A DNA stretch of 64,000 bases from Phyllostachys edulis (GCA_036346405.1 CM070568.1:33948820-34012819), one strand, 5' to 3'. Shown: positions 44,849 through 56,690, counted from the first letter of the stretch. Notes: generated by a model from the letters alone, not told the origin. Numbers and translations are program-made.

Positions 44849-47305
44849 GGCTTGTGGTGACGGTTATTGACGAGCTCGGTGAATGAGTCCAAGAAGGCAT
44901 AACTGAGCCTTTCACTGTGAAGGATCGTCGTGCAGAAGGTAGCCTTGAATATGAATTTTGAAGTTCTGTTACCTTAGTATTTGCACTATTGTAACTCTGA
45001 CCGATCTGTTTCTTGTACATGCAGGATCCAAAAAGCATGACATTCCATCATTGGATGATGATGTATAGCGCCTGAAGAAGATTTCGAAGGACGGTGTCTT
45101 CCATGAGGCACTGAAAGGGAGTAGCATTTTTTCTGTGAAGGACTTCTTGAGGTTGTATTATAAGGATGACCACGCTCTGCGCAAAGTAAGATAGGAATTC
45201 TTGTGCACCTTTAGCTCATTTCAATACCAATTATTATAACTTTTCCCTACTTTTATTCCACATGCATTTAGATTCTGACCAAGGCCACAAAGTTAGTTTG
45301 GAAGACTATTGTTGATCATGCTAAGATGTGTGATCCTGGAAAGGAGCTTTACTCTTTCTCCGTGGAAGGCAATAATGCTATGCTTTTCCTCAACACTGTC
45401 TATCAGATTGTTGGAGCGACATTGGGTGATCATTACACCCCCTTGAGTGATCTTGATAAGCCTACACAGGTGTTCCTTTAATACTGATTGTTAGCTTCTA
45501 CTAGAAGTTTATGAATTAATTATGTGCAATGTGCATACTCGAATATTCATTTTGCATGCAACAATATGAGAGAGACATCAGAATTCAGAATATACAAGTT
45601 TCAGTCTAGAACATAAATTTTTTCTACTTATCAAGAAAGCATAAAAAATTTGGAAGTATTACAAATTCTAAACGCAAAAGTTTTGATTTCAACAAAAACT
45701 CAAACAACGGAATCATTCAGCAATTGTCAATGTATTGCATAATGTGCACAAATAATAAGGGTACATGAAAGCAATGTATTCTTATCAGGTTCCACCTTTG
45801 CATAACCTGCTGGGTTCATGGAGAAAATTTGCATATGAAAATATTCCCCACCGTCTACCTGATTATGAAATGGATAATGGCAAACCAAGACCAATCAACC
45901 AGGGTACTTTCCAAGGATCGAGCATGCTGGAAGCTAATTGTACTGACCTTATGAAAGGACATATTGGTCAAGAGAGTAATAGTCTAAATCTGCTTCATTT
46001 TATTGACTATGGTTCATTAACTTCATAACCAACTACAGTGGTTCATTGGCATGAAACTTTAGTTTTTGCAGGGAGAAATGTTCATGAAACTGATGATCAG
46101 CAAGGTACTTCTGGCAGTCATTCCAGGCAGTGCACATTAAAAAGGCTTGGATCCGTACGATTGACGCAAAACGATGAAGTAAGTAATGGCTGTTATATAA
46201 TAGCTCCTGGAAAAAAGAATTTCTTATGGAATTCGATGCAGCTACTTTCTTGTCCTTCAGAGTGAATTTGACATATTTCACAATCTTACTCGGGACCAAA
46301 CCCTCTTTTCAGTACCGAGGTGTCAGGACCAAATATATTTTAGTACAAACCGAGCGGTGGTTCTAAGAAAACAAACTAAGAAGCATCAGAGAAGTTAAAG
46401 CCTGACCATTTTTCTGCTGACACAGATGAAATGTTCCTTCTCAAGGAATGGTTTTTATATTTTTCACGACAAGAAAATTAAGCTGATCCTAAAGCAGCTG
46501 CAGTTATTAATGTTAGCATCAGCAAATCACTCCCTCGATTTCTTTAGGATCAATGCAGTTCTGTTTTAAGCAAGCATTGAAGCATTTTTATAGTTGGTTT
46601 CTTGTTTTGTTTTGCCATTTCCTTGAAATCAACAGCTTAGACTTCAAAGAGAGGCTCTAAAATCTCTTGTTGGGTTCCTACATTGGCCATCACCCATCAT
46701 TCATGTAACATTTGATCTATATCTGATATCCTTAAGACCTTAACTGAATCATACTCTCCCAGGATTCATCTTTTGACATCAGTTTCTTCCTGAATTCTGG
46801 CTCTGAACAATACTGTGCAAGTACTGCTGCAAATGAGATCACAGGTTCGGTGACACTCCATTGCCGACTACTGCTGCGAATGAAATTACAGGATCAGTGG
46901 TATTGAAGCAAGCATCCTTGGCAATGGATAATGAGGCTTACGACATACCTTTCTCAAACAATGGTAATTACTTCACAAATAATAGCTTGGCTATTTTTGT
47001 TCCCTGTAATGAACATTCTTCCTAGGTTATGGTAAAGGACCAAGAGTACAAATTTGTGAATCCCTATAAGAAGTCTTAAACTCGCTGATATTTCCTTTGC
47101 AGATGCTTCAGTCCCTCAGTTGTGTCAAGAGCAACCAGTGCTAGATCAGTTTGATGCATCTCTTCACTCCATAAGCTTAGCTGTGTTCCTATGTACTCAA
47201 GGCACAGCAGCTTCAAATAGAACTCTCATGAGACGCTAGCATTGGGAGCAGAACCAGCTGTGTGAAGACTGGCTAGGCAACAACATTGATAAGTTCTTAT
47301 GTGAA

Positions 47306-48030
47306 GCCATCGTTAGGCGGCGCTGGACAGCGCGGCGACCAAGGCAACAAAGTTTAACAGGCAGCGTTGGACGGCACGGCAGTTAGATCAATGTACTGTT
47401 TCTTTCCCCTTCTCCGGGCCGGGCTAAAAAGGCTGCCTTCGGCCTGTTCAGACTAAAGAGAGCAGCACGGGGGAACGGAACTAGGGTTCCCCCTTGCTTG
47501 TAGCAGTGGCGGCGTGAGTGGCGGCCGCGGCCAACGAGCGAAGTCACGCGCGATCGTCCGCGGTAGTAGGGGAGCCGGCGGCGGCGTCCGATCAAGGCGG
47601 ATTGGGCGGCGTCGATCGAAGGCAGATTTGGACGGCGACGGCGGTCCAAGAAGAATTCGAGCGGTGGCTCGGATGGCAGATGAGCGACGGCGGCGGCCAA
47701 TGAGCGGTGTCGGTACTCAGCGGCAGCTTCAGCGAATCGGCGTCGGGAGGCCGACGTCTGGAGGAGGTCAGCGTCGAGCGGAGGCCGGCGTCGGGCGGAG
47801 CATCGAGCGGAGGCCAGCGTGGCAGAAGGCGGGCGGCGGCGGCGTGGCCGTGGACTGGCGGCAGCGGTGACCCAGGTGCGGAAAATAAAATTAGGGTTAG
47901 AGCCCTAGCTCTGATACCATGTTATGAATATTATGTGTATATTCAAGAGAGCCCAATGAGAAATATATAAGGATGTACAAGGGGAGTTTTCATATACAGA
48001 TAAGAAAATACAAAGAGTCCTATTCTAACA
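47306..48030 (-). mobile_element. Ty1/copia fragment, minus strand: LTR and leader only
   Basis: Reverse-strand copy of the same family. LTR 47920-48030 (TGTTAGAATAGGACTC at 48030), PBS complement GCTCTGATACCA at about 47908-47919, GC-rich leader, ending at 47306 exactly at the gag start ATGGC. It interrupts the last CBP60 copy 2 exon after FLCE. With the copy at 42461 it forms a diverged inverted pair of about 0.7 kb. GC-rich ORFs 47383-47970 are leader by-products. Confidence 0.85.
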
Positions 48031-48751
48031 GATAGATTGCCAGCAGCAGAAACATACAGAGCTGTAGTTGGCACTTATATAGGTCATGATATTTTGATGT
48101 TTCTCTTTAAATTTGTGAGTGGTGATTGGTGACATTGTTTAAGTTGCACTGCTATCGTTCTACTATTTACTGGACTGTTAATATTGTGTGACATTGTTTA
48201 ATTTGTATTCCTATTGTTCTACTATTTACTGGACTGTTAATATTTTGTGTAAATTCATACAAAAGCTGTACATATTTGGTGTGAATCCAACCTGTAATTT
48301 ACTCAACCAGCTGCACTGCAGAAATATGAAAGAATTTCGATCTTGCACTCCTGCTTCAAGTACAATTCTGCTCAACTGATTCATGTACAAATAGAAGCTT
48401 CGGCATTATTAGAGACGTCAGATGTAGAAAATTATTCCAGATAATATAAAGTAAATTTGATGAACTAATTTCTATATATCCTTTTTTTTATCAAAGATCA
48501 TTCGAGTTGTAGAAAGTTCCATTGCAATTCAAAAAACCAAAATTAGCAAGTACCATACACAAAGTTCTGTCAATTCTCGTTTCTTTTGATCAAGCACTCA
48601 CCTGTGACCTAATCTGAACAACTGTAAACTCCATGGTCCATAGTGAAATCCAAGTTCAGTCTCTCCATATCCAAATAGTTGAGTTCATCGACGATAACAA
48701 GGAAATGATTTCACTCCCCACACAAAATGGGTACCTCTATCTTGAGAAAAC
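48031..48751 (+). other. Probable 3' flank of CBP60 copy 2
   Basis: AT-rich. Contains two tandem copies of about 58 bp (GTTCTACTATTTACTGGACT twice, 48150-48245), and CATTGTTTAATTTG as in the copy 1 3' flank. From about 48500 the sequence is probably the 3' region of the minus-strand ORF that follows; a CACAG/GTGAGT junction on the minus strand near 48600 may be a splice donor. Confidence 0.4.
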
Positions 48752-49024
48752 TCAGAAAAAGACTGCATCTTTGAAACTGAACATACATATCAGCAGGCCA
48801 AGGAAGAAGGCGGCATCAAGAACAAGAACGATCAAACTTACTGGATTCGAATCCACTGGGAGAATATCCCATGTATGCACATTGCATTTGAACCTGTCAG
48901 TTGTCAGAAGAGCAAAAATAAGAAAACCACTTGCTCCAACAAAAGAAAGGGACAAGGACTCTCCAAGAATCAAAAGGTAGTTAGCCATGAACACACAGAG
49001 ATTTCCCCTGCCCTGCAGTTCCAA
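48752..49024 (-). CDS. Small predicted membrane protein exon, unknown family
   Basis: 90-codon minus-strand ORF starting MELQGRGNLCVFMANYLL and ending FSFKDAVFF. It has at least two hydrophobic stretches (LSLSFVGASGFLIFALL and VSLIVLVLDAAFFLGLLICM) flanking a polar loop, TTDRFKCNVHTWDILPVD. A perfect donor-like CAGTAAGT lies inside near 48845, so the real gene may be spliced there. The gypsy LTR begins only 17 bp upstream of the first ATG, which may have removed its promoter or earlier exons; a minus-strand frame beyond the gypsy (56691-56836) could be part of the same gene. I do not recognise the family. Confidence 0.45.
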   Translation of the reverse strand: MELQGRGNLCVFMANYLLILGESLSLSFVGASGFLIFALLTTDRFKCNVHTWDILPVDSNPVSLIVLVLDAAFFLGLLICMFSFKDAVFF

Positions 49025-49041
49025 CGCGTGAAGACCGAGAC

Positions 49042-49400
49042 TGTCAGATTGCGCTCAGGTTCAGGAAGATTCAGAAGAAAGAAGCTGATGGTTATGTTGC
49101 GCGAACGGTCTAGATTACTCGATACCCCTCTTAAGTGAAGATCGACGGTCGACTGGAGTTTTCGGATTTACTATTCAGGTCATCTCATTTTCTTTCTTGT
49201 CATCGCTGTAATATTCAGAACTTACCGCTGTAACTGAATTTCAGCTTTCACTTTCACTTTACAACTTTGTATCCCTTTATAAACCAGTGAATGGAATGAA
49301 AACGGCATCACAACTTATGACAAACACTTAGTCTTATCTTTACTTTAGTATTAGTTGTGTTCTTCCACTTTCTCTTTCAATCGGATCCTGGGATTTGACA
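49042..49400 (+). repeat. Gypsy 5' LTR (359 bp)
   Basis: Starts TGTCAGATTGCGCTCAGG, ends GGGATTTGACA. Differences from the 3' LTR include indels (CTCTTAAG versus CTCTCTTAAG, and an extra TTTCAA in the 3' copy) and a few substitutions. Confidence 0.93.
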
Positions 49401-49401
49401 A

Positions 49402-49413
49402 TGGTATCAGAGC
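49402..49413 (+). other. Primer-binding site, initiator Met tRNA
   Basis: TGGTATCAGAGC one base after the LTR is complementary to the 3' end of plant initiator methionine tRNA. Confidence 0.9.
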
Positions 49414-49514
49414 GCATGCTGATCCTTGGCGGCGATTCAATCTGAAGAAGCTAGGTTGGTGATCTCGGTCACTGTAAAATCCCTGGTTGAATTAGATCCA
49501 GGTGGCGGCAGAAA

Positions 49515-50290
49515 CAAGGTAGTCAGAGTCGAGATCCCGAGTCAGATCGATTTGCCTCCAATAGGATCGAATCGTAGTATCGAATCGTAAAATCAGCGAT
49601 TCTACGAATTTGTAAAAATACACATATTTAACATCTATACTATAAGTTTGTATGATTCTTATAAGGTTTACCACTTACTTATTACCAAAAAAGGGGGGCC
49701 AAACACTTCTTATCACACAATAGAAAAGCATAATGGTACTGACATGATGGGTGATATAGTTCTGAACTACAGGAGAACATCTAATGGCCTTGACTAGTTT
49801 ACTACAATTAATGAGAAATGTTCACAAGTTTTGTAAATCAATATCTAATTGCAACGCTTGCATGTTCCTTAAAAGCAGCTAGACATACTACAGGAATAAA
49901 AATAGCTTATCATTATCAAGCTCAAGATTGCTCATGTCATAACTCATAATATAGATATTTATACTAGCATTACCACACTGATATAATATTTTGCATGCTT
50001 CTTATTTATTTATAGTTTCAATCTCAAAAATTAATATCAACAAATTTTGCTCTAAAACAAAATATCAGCAAAGCCGGGCCTCTAAAAAAATTGCAAAAAA
50101 GAAAAGGAAAAATTGCAAAAAAAAAATTGTGACTCTACCACGATTCTACTCTATGATTCTACCCTTTGGATCGCGACTCTACCACGATTCTACCTGATTC
50201 CGATCCACAGTGCGATCTGGATCGACAGACCGTCGTGGGATCGTAGAATCGTACGACTTTACAAGTAGGATCGCGATTTTAACTACCTTG
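49515..50290. mobile_element. Non-autonomous hAT element, TSD GGCAGAAA
   Basis: A 776-bp insertion in the gypsy leader. Perfect eight-base duplications GGCAGAAA at 49507-49514 and 50291-50298. Ends are CAAGGTAGTCAGAGTCG and the complement of CAAGGTAGTTAAAATCG. Inner subterminal regions repeat GATTCTAC / GTAGAATCG many times. No transposase. Confidence 0.92.
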
Positions 50291-50379
50291 GGCAGAAATC
50301 GAGAACAAGGCAAGGGTTCAGGATCTATTCCTCGGTAAAATTCCGTAGCCTAGTTCTTGATTTACGAGAGGAAAGAAAG

Positions 50380-52760
50380 ATGACCAAGATGGCGACGAGG
50401 TTCGAAAGTGACGCGTCTGAACTGGTTACGGTGAGGCAAGAAACCATGGAGGCCAAAAGTAAAGTGGAGTCGATGCAACAACATTTGGGCGAACTGCAGA
50501 CTCAGGTCACTGGTATGCAATCGCAGATGAACAGGATAGAATCGTTATTACAAGGATTATCTGTAGCACAACATCACCAGACCGAACGAAACTATGGATT
50601 TGGTGCGTATCAGATGAGAAATGATGAAGCTGCAACTGCAAAAGCTCCAACAGATCCAACCAAGACTCAGGAGAATGAGTTAGAAGTGATGAGAAGGATC
50701 AAGGCCATGAATCCAGCACATGTAAACAACACTCAAGGAGTAAATCTCAATGGCAACCATGAGGTAAACTATTATCATACCTCCACTAGACAGTCTGCGA
50801 CACCTATGAATTGGGGCCAGAACGCTTCACCCCCTGTTACTAGGGGTGAAAATGGATCGGATACGGACGGATAATGGCTCTGCCATATTTGTTTTCATAT
50901 TTTTTCAGATCCGGATACTAATACGGATACGAATAATATCGAATACGAATACAGAGCGCATACGAGATTGAAATGAATACAGTCGCGGATATTTTTTGGA
51001 ACATGAAAACCCCTTAAATTGTATGCCAGAAATTAACGAAAACATATAACTAGTTTATTTGATGCAAACATTCATGAATTGTTCATATTTTCAGCAACCA
51101 CACATAACATTGGCACTAGCAAGCTGCATTAACTAGTTCATCATAAACATAACACTTAGTTTACTATATTTAGCTCATAAGTCATAACTCACAAAGTCTT
51201 CACACATTCACACTTGGTCCATAAAATACATAAAACTTAGTTCACACTAACATCGATCAGGCTAAATGGTTAATCTATACGCAAATGACTGTAACATCCC
51301 AAAGTATGTTACCAAAAATAAAATCAATAAAGTTATTATTTTATTGTATTTTCTAAGATTTAAAAGAGTTTTCTTGCTTAAAAGAAAAAATAATAAAATA
51401 AAGTCAATTATTTAATTTCCTAGTTTTTAATGTCAAAAATAAAATTTATTGAGATTTCTGGGATTTTATTGGATTTAAAGTGAAAAATAAAAATAATTAA
51501 TTTCTTGATTTTTCGGATTTTAAAAAGGTTTTTCCTATTTTTCAGAGATTAAAAATAATTTATGTGCAAAAATAAAAACCAACATTAACTTGGAATTAAT
51601 TTTATTAAGTTCAAAATAATTCAAGGAATTTCTGTGATTTTTTCTAGAATTTTTTTAACTCTATTTGCTATTTTCTAAAAGGCTATTTGATTTGTTGCAT
51701 TTTCTGAAATTTGGAAATCAATTAAAATCTTATTTTCTGTTTTGGGCTGAAATCCGGATATCCGAACTTGGTCTTATCCAAATAATCCGTATTCGTATCC
51801 GTATCCGCCGGATAGCATGCCTACCGTATTCTTTTCTGTTTCCGACAAAAAAAATCCGAATTCGTTTCTGATCCGAAAATTACCCGAGAAAAATCCGATC
51901 CGAGACAATCCGAATCCGTTTCCGTCCGAATCGGTCGGAAACTATCTGATCCGTTTTCATCCCTACCTGTTACTCCAGTCTCACCCACTCTGAACAACAG
52001 AAACTTTACTCGAGAATCCTATTCTGGAAGACCGTGGAATCCAGATCCTAGTACTGAGAGGGTTAATAGCTTTTACAAATCAATTGCTAAAGGTCCTAAT
52101 ATAGAATTTCCTCGATTTGATGGTAATCAACCTTTGGAATGGATTAGGCAAATTGAAACATATTTTGCCATGGCCAATATACCAGATGAAGCCAAGTTTG
52201 ATCTAGCTCAAATGTATATGGGCGGTAGAGCTGATAACTGGATAAGGAGCACTGGATTGCTATGGAATCCTCCCCCTTAGCAAGTTTTTTCCAAAATGGT
52301 ATGTGATAGGTTTGCTCAGTATAGCGGATATGAGGTATTAGAAAACTTTCATGCAGTTAAACAATACAACCTCATTATTTCTAACTATATAGATAGGTTT
52401 AAGGAGTTGATGGCTGTATACAAAAACGAAAATCCTCTACAGAATAAGTCCTTCCTTGTTAAATGTTTTATCAATGGTTTAAGGCCAGATATTAAACACT
52501 ACCTCAAACCTTTGAAACCACAATCCTTATGTGAGGCCTATTGGATGGCTAAAGATATGGAAGAGGGGGCTGGAGCTATGTTCAGGAGGGGAATGAATAG
52601 TTCAGCTGTGAACACTCAAAGAATGTGTACAATCCTCAGAACAAGGGCAAGAATCAAAATGGACCAAACTTCCAGAAGAAGGAATCGGTTAGTAAGCCTG
52701 CCACCCCTTTCACTCCGAGCATTTGCAAATATTGTGGTGGCAAGTGGTTCTTAGGCCACA
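50380..52760 (+). pseudogene. Gypsy gag, interrupted by a hAT element
   Basis: Capsid-nucleocapsid precursor. The N-terminal part (50380-50840) is a predicted coiled coil (SKVESMQQHLGELQTQVTGM). After the hAT at 50841-51965 the frame resumes at about 51974 with the retrotransposon gag core: FPRFDGNQPLEWIRQIETYF, then a TAG at about 52278, and FINGLRPDIKHYLKPLKPQS at about 52470. A frameshift near 52620 precedes the zinc knuckle. Confidence 0.88.
50841..51965. mobile_element. Non-autonomous hAT element, TSD CCTGTTAC
   Basis: A 1125-bp insertion in gag. Ends TAGGGGTGAAAATGGATCGG and the complement of TAGGGATGAAAACGGATC. Perfect eight-base duplications CCTGTTAC at 50833-50840 and 51966-51973. 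Ends are rich in CGGATAC / GTATCCG motifs. The interior includes an AT-rich block that begins TGTAACATCCC at about 51293 and resembles the start of the B-type LTR elements. No transposase. Confidence 0.93.
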
Positions 52761-55700
52761 AATGCAAACAGTACCAGAACGTGAACCTTATGGCTTCAGA
52801 AAATGAGGACAATACTCCTATCAGTAGTGAGGAGAAAGAGGAGTCTCCAGAATCTAATGAATGCCCTATAGAGGAACTTGAACCAGAAGATCAATTGATG
52901 CAAATGAGAGTTTCAGCTCAGGCAATTCAGGGTTTAACCAGAATAACCACCTATACCTTGCTGATCAGTGTTGGAGGAAAGAGGGGAGTTGCTTTATTGG
53001 ATAGCGGCAGTATTCACACTTTTATGGATCTGAGGTTTGCCCTCAGGGCCTCATGCAAGATTAAGAACAACAATTTACAGAAAGTAATAATGGCTGGAGG
53101 AGGAACACTACTCACTAGTTCACATGTTCCAGATCTGGATTATTGTATCAATGGGCAGGTTTTCTACAGTTCATTTAAGATTCTCAGATTGAAGGGGTAT
53201 GATGTAGTGTTAGGGTGTGATTAGATGTACCAACATAGCCCTGTGAGTATAGATCTTAAGACCAGAAAACTGACAATCATGAAAGAAGGAAAGACTGCTA
53301 TGACTCTAGATGATCAATCAATACCTGAATCATTAAGGCTGATGAGACCAAATGAGTTGGACAAATTATCAGCAAAGGGGATAGTTGGGTATGTAATAGA
53401 ATTGCAGATCATGAGAAAAGAGGAGGAACCTAGATCACTGAAACCACAGTATCACACCTTGATACAATCATACCAAGATGTTTTCAAGGAACCCCAAGAT
53501 CTACCTCCAGAGAGGAGTTGTGATCATACAATTCCCATCAAAGAAGGATTAGAACCACCTAATATCAGACCTTACTGGGTTCCTCACTAGCAAAAAGATG
53601 AGATGGAGCAGCAAATATATAAATTACTAGAGTCTTCACTCATTAGACCTAGTACTAGTCCATATGCATCCCCAGCAATTCTGGTCAGGAAAAAGGATAG
53701 AACATGGAGGCTTTGCATTGACTATAGAAAATTGAACCCTCAGACTGTCAGGAACAAATACCCCATTCTAGTTATAGAGGACCTTCTAGATGAGCTTTAT
53801 GGTGCTAGCTAGTGTATTTAGCAAATTGGATTTACGGTCTGGGTACCACCAAATTCGGATGAACAAAGAGGACATCAGTAAAACAACGTTCAACACTTAT
53901 TTGGGACATTATGAGTACCTAGTAATGCCCTTTGGGCTTACTAATGCACCGGCGACCTTTCAATGTCTTATGAATCACATTTTTGCTCCATACTTGAGGA
54001 AGTTCCTATTAGTGTTCTTTGATGATATTCTAATTTATAGCAAAGGTGATAAAGATCACCAGGAGCACTTGCAGGTTGTGCTAGAACTATTGAGAGGGCA
54101 TCAACTCTTTGCCAAGTTCACTAAATGTGTCATTGCAGCTCCTCAAGCCAGTTTCCTGGGACATATCATATCAGGACAGGGAGTAGCCACCGATCCCAAC
54201 AAAATCAGTACTATCAATGAATGACCGACACCTCAAGATGTATCCCAATTGAGGAGCTTCCTAGGAATGACCGGGTATTATAGAAGGTTTATCAAGGATT
54301 ATGGGATTATTTGTAGACCTTTACACGACATGCTGAAAAAGGATGGATTTAGCTGGAAAGAACAGCAAGATGAAGCCTTCAAGAAACTTAAGCATTGTCT
54401 GACCACTGCTCCAGTAATGGCATTACCAGATTTCTCTGAAACATTTACACTTGAAACCGATGCTAGTGCCAAGGGGATTGGAGGAGTATTAATGCAGAGA
54501 GGGGCAAACCATTGCTTATTTCAGCAGGACATTGGGTACAAGGGCTACAGCGATGTCAACCTATGACAAAGAAGCCTTGGCGATTATTGAATCACTTAAA
54601 GGGTGGAGACACTACTTCCTGGGAACTAAACTTATCATCAAAACTGACCAACAAAGCCTCAAGTTTATGACTAAACAGAAAGTTTCAGAGGGAATACAAC
54701 ATAAACTGATGTTGAGATTGTTGGAGTTTAATTATGTCATTGAATACAAAAAGGGAAAAGACAATAAGGTGGCTGATACTTTGTCAAGAAGGGGTACTCA
54801 ATTGATGGCTATTTCTCTTGCCATACCCAGTTGGATTGAAACGGTTGAAAACAACTATATTGGGGATAAACACTGCAAAGAGTTACTGGAACAGTTACTG
54901 CTAGATCTAGATTCCAGTTCCAGTTATACATATCATTCATGAATTTTGAGATATAAAGGAAGGATCTATGTAGGGAGTGATCAAGAATTGAGACAAAACA
55001 TTATTTGTTCTTTGCATACAGCAGCTATTGGAGGTCACTCAGGACAGGTAGCCACCTACCAAAGAGTCAAGAACTTGTTCTATTGGCCCGGGATGAAGAA
55101 AGAGGTGCATACCTTGATAGAGGAATGTGCCATATGTCAACGTTCAAAGGCTGAACATTGTCAACACCCAGGTTTGTTAGAATCTCTACCCATTCCAAAT
55201 ATGGCGTGGACTCATATCTCCATGGACTTTATTGAAGGCTTGCCAAATTCTAGAGGGAAGGAGGTGATATTAGTGGTGGTTGATTGGTTCACAAAATACG
55301 CCCATTTCATTCCACTCTCCCACCCCTATTCAGTACAATCAGTGACACAAGCTTTCATCGACAACATTTTCAAACTGCACGGATTTCCAATTGCTATTGT
55401 ATCAGATCGGGATCGAATCTTTACTAGCAAGCTTTGGCAAGAGTTATGTAAGTCTTTGAAAGTGCAACTCAGATTTAGCTCAGCTTACCACCCTCAAACC
55501 GATGGGCAAACCGAAAGAGTCAACCAATGTGTTGAATCGTACTTAAGGTATATGGCGTTGCACGAACCGAAGAAGTGGGTGTCTTGGCTTTCATTGGCAG
55601 AATGGTGGTACAATACAACCTTTCATACCGCACTTAAGATATCTCCATTTCAAGCCTTGTATGGTTTTCCACCACCTCTCATCAGTGAGATCTCTATACC

Positions 55701-56255
55701 CAGACCTGAGGATGCGGCAGCAAAGGACTTCCTAGAGAAGAAGCAAATCATGTTGAGGAGATTAAAGGAGAACTTAATTCAAGCCCAGGCAAGAATGAAA
55801 AAAAATATGCGGATATGAAGAGGAGTGAACGACAACTAGTAGTTGGAGACATGGTCTACTTGAAAATGCAACTGTACCGAACTGCAGCGTTTGGTCTTAA
55901 GCAAGCATTGAAACTTACAAGTAAATTCTATGGGCCTTTTAGAATTTTGGCAAGAGTGGGCAATGTAGCATACCGATTGTTGCTCCCGGATAATGTAGGT
56001 ATGCATCCAGTGTTCCATGTTAGTCAACTCAAGAGGCATTGTGGGAAGGATGCTGTTCCCAGTCCGGACTTGCCCTTGGTAGGAGAAGGTGGTAGAATTA
56101 AGATAGAACTGGCCATTGTGCTAGAAACTAGAGATATGCCTAGATCCAATCGGTTGGTCACCCAATGGCTAATACAGTGGGCCAACTTGCCGCAGGAAAA
56201 TGCTTCATGGGAAGATGCTGATTTTATCAAAGGCACATTTCCTGATTTCTATTAG
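52724..56255 (+). pseudogene. Gypsy pol: protease, RT, RNase H, integrase, chromodomain-like tail
   Basis: Zinc knuckle CKYCGGKWFLGHKC at 52724. Protease LLDSGSIHTFMD at about 52995. A conserved Trp is TAG at 53222-53224, with another TAG at about 53588. RT begins EQQIYKLLESSLIRPSTSPY (53606); active site FFDDILIYSK at about 54015. RNase H: LETDASAKGIGGVLMQRG at about 54450, then a frameshift near 54505. Integrase: zinc region from HTAAIGGHSG to CAICQRSK (55016-55150), DFIEGLPNSRG at 55228 and SDRDRIFTS at 55405. A frameshift lies near 55812. The C-terminus WLIQWANLPQENASWED at about 56165 resembles a chromodomain, pointing to the chromovirus branch. Not functional. Confidence 0.9.
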
Positions 56256-56323
56256 CAAACCATTCGCTTTTGGTTTCCAGATGACCACACTTGAGGACAA
56301 GTGCTCAGTTAAGGGGAAAGAAC

Positions 56324-56690
56324 TGTCAGATTGCGCTTAGGTTCAGGAAGATGCAGAAGAAAGAAGCTGATGGTTATGTTGCACGAACGGTCTAGATTAC
56401 TCGATACCCCTCTCTTAAGTGAAGATCGACGGTCGACTGGAGTTTTCGGATTTACTATTCACATTATCTCGTTTTCTTTCTTGTTATCGCTGTAACATTC
56501 AGACCTTACCGCTGTAACTGAATTTCAGCTTTCCCTTTCACTTTACAACTTTGTATCCCTTTATAAACCAGTGAATGGAATGAAAATGGCATCGCAACTT
56601 ATGCCAAACACCTAGTCTTATCTTTACTTTAGTATTAGTTGTGTTCTTCCACTTTCCCTTTCAATTTCAATCGGATCCCGGGATTTGGCA
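56324..56690 (+). repeat. Gypsy 3' LTR (367 bp)
   Basis: Starts TGTCAGATTGCGCTTAGG, ends GGGATTTGGCA. The final GGCA contrasts with GACA in the 5' LTR. Confidence 0.93.

Larger units (their letters stand above)
36786..47305 (+). pseudogene. CBP60-like: CBP60-like gene, copy 2, split by four retroelements
   Basis: Second CBP60-like locus, same strand as copy 1. Inferred exons: 36786-36860 (MPPKRRRR; the downstream frame GLKKRCRSFDL is shifted by one base), 37075-37162 (IRGCRHLQELAASCGQRLEA), 37294-about 37335 (FDVEIQKKIRHHG), 40542-40585 (TLVDQNRHPPTP), 42189-42460 plus about 44849-44938, 45025-45185, 45272-45469, 45789-45975, 46072-46178, 46763-46963 and 47103-47305. The conserved Trp of DEVWRLKK is a TAG stop at about 45066. 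Another in-frame TGA occurs at about 44884. About 100 bp of exon corresponding to 3803-3902 of copy 1 is missing at the copia junction. LINE, LINE-derivative and two copia fragments interrupt it. A pseudogene. Confidence 0.85.
49042..56690 (+). mobile_element. Ty3/gypsy LTR retrotransposon with both LTRs and two hAT insertions
   Basis: Full-length element of 7.65 kb: LTRs 49042-49400 and 56324-56690, PBS for initiator-Met tRNA, purine-rich tract GTTAAGGGGAAAG before the 3' LTR, and gag-protease-RT-RNase H-integrase order, which defines Ty3/gypsy. hAT elements at 49515-50290 and 50841-51965 account for 1.9 kb. Flanking five-base repeats (GAGAC and CCTGA) do not match. LTRs are slightly diverged and the coding region has many stops, so it is an old inactive insertion. 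Confidence 0.92.

Noticed and set aside
47383..47970. GC-rich ORFs of up to 118 codons
   Set aside because: Antisense or leader of the minus-strand copia fragment.
49042..56690. Five-base target duplication for the gypsy element
   Set aside because: GAGAC on the left and CCTGA on the right do not match; the flanks may have been rearranged.
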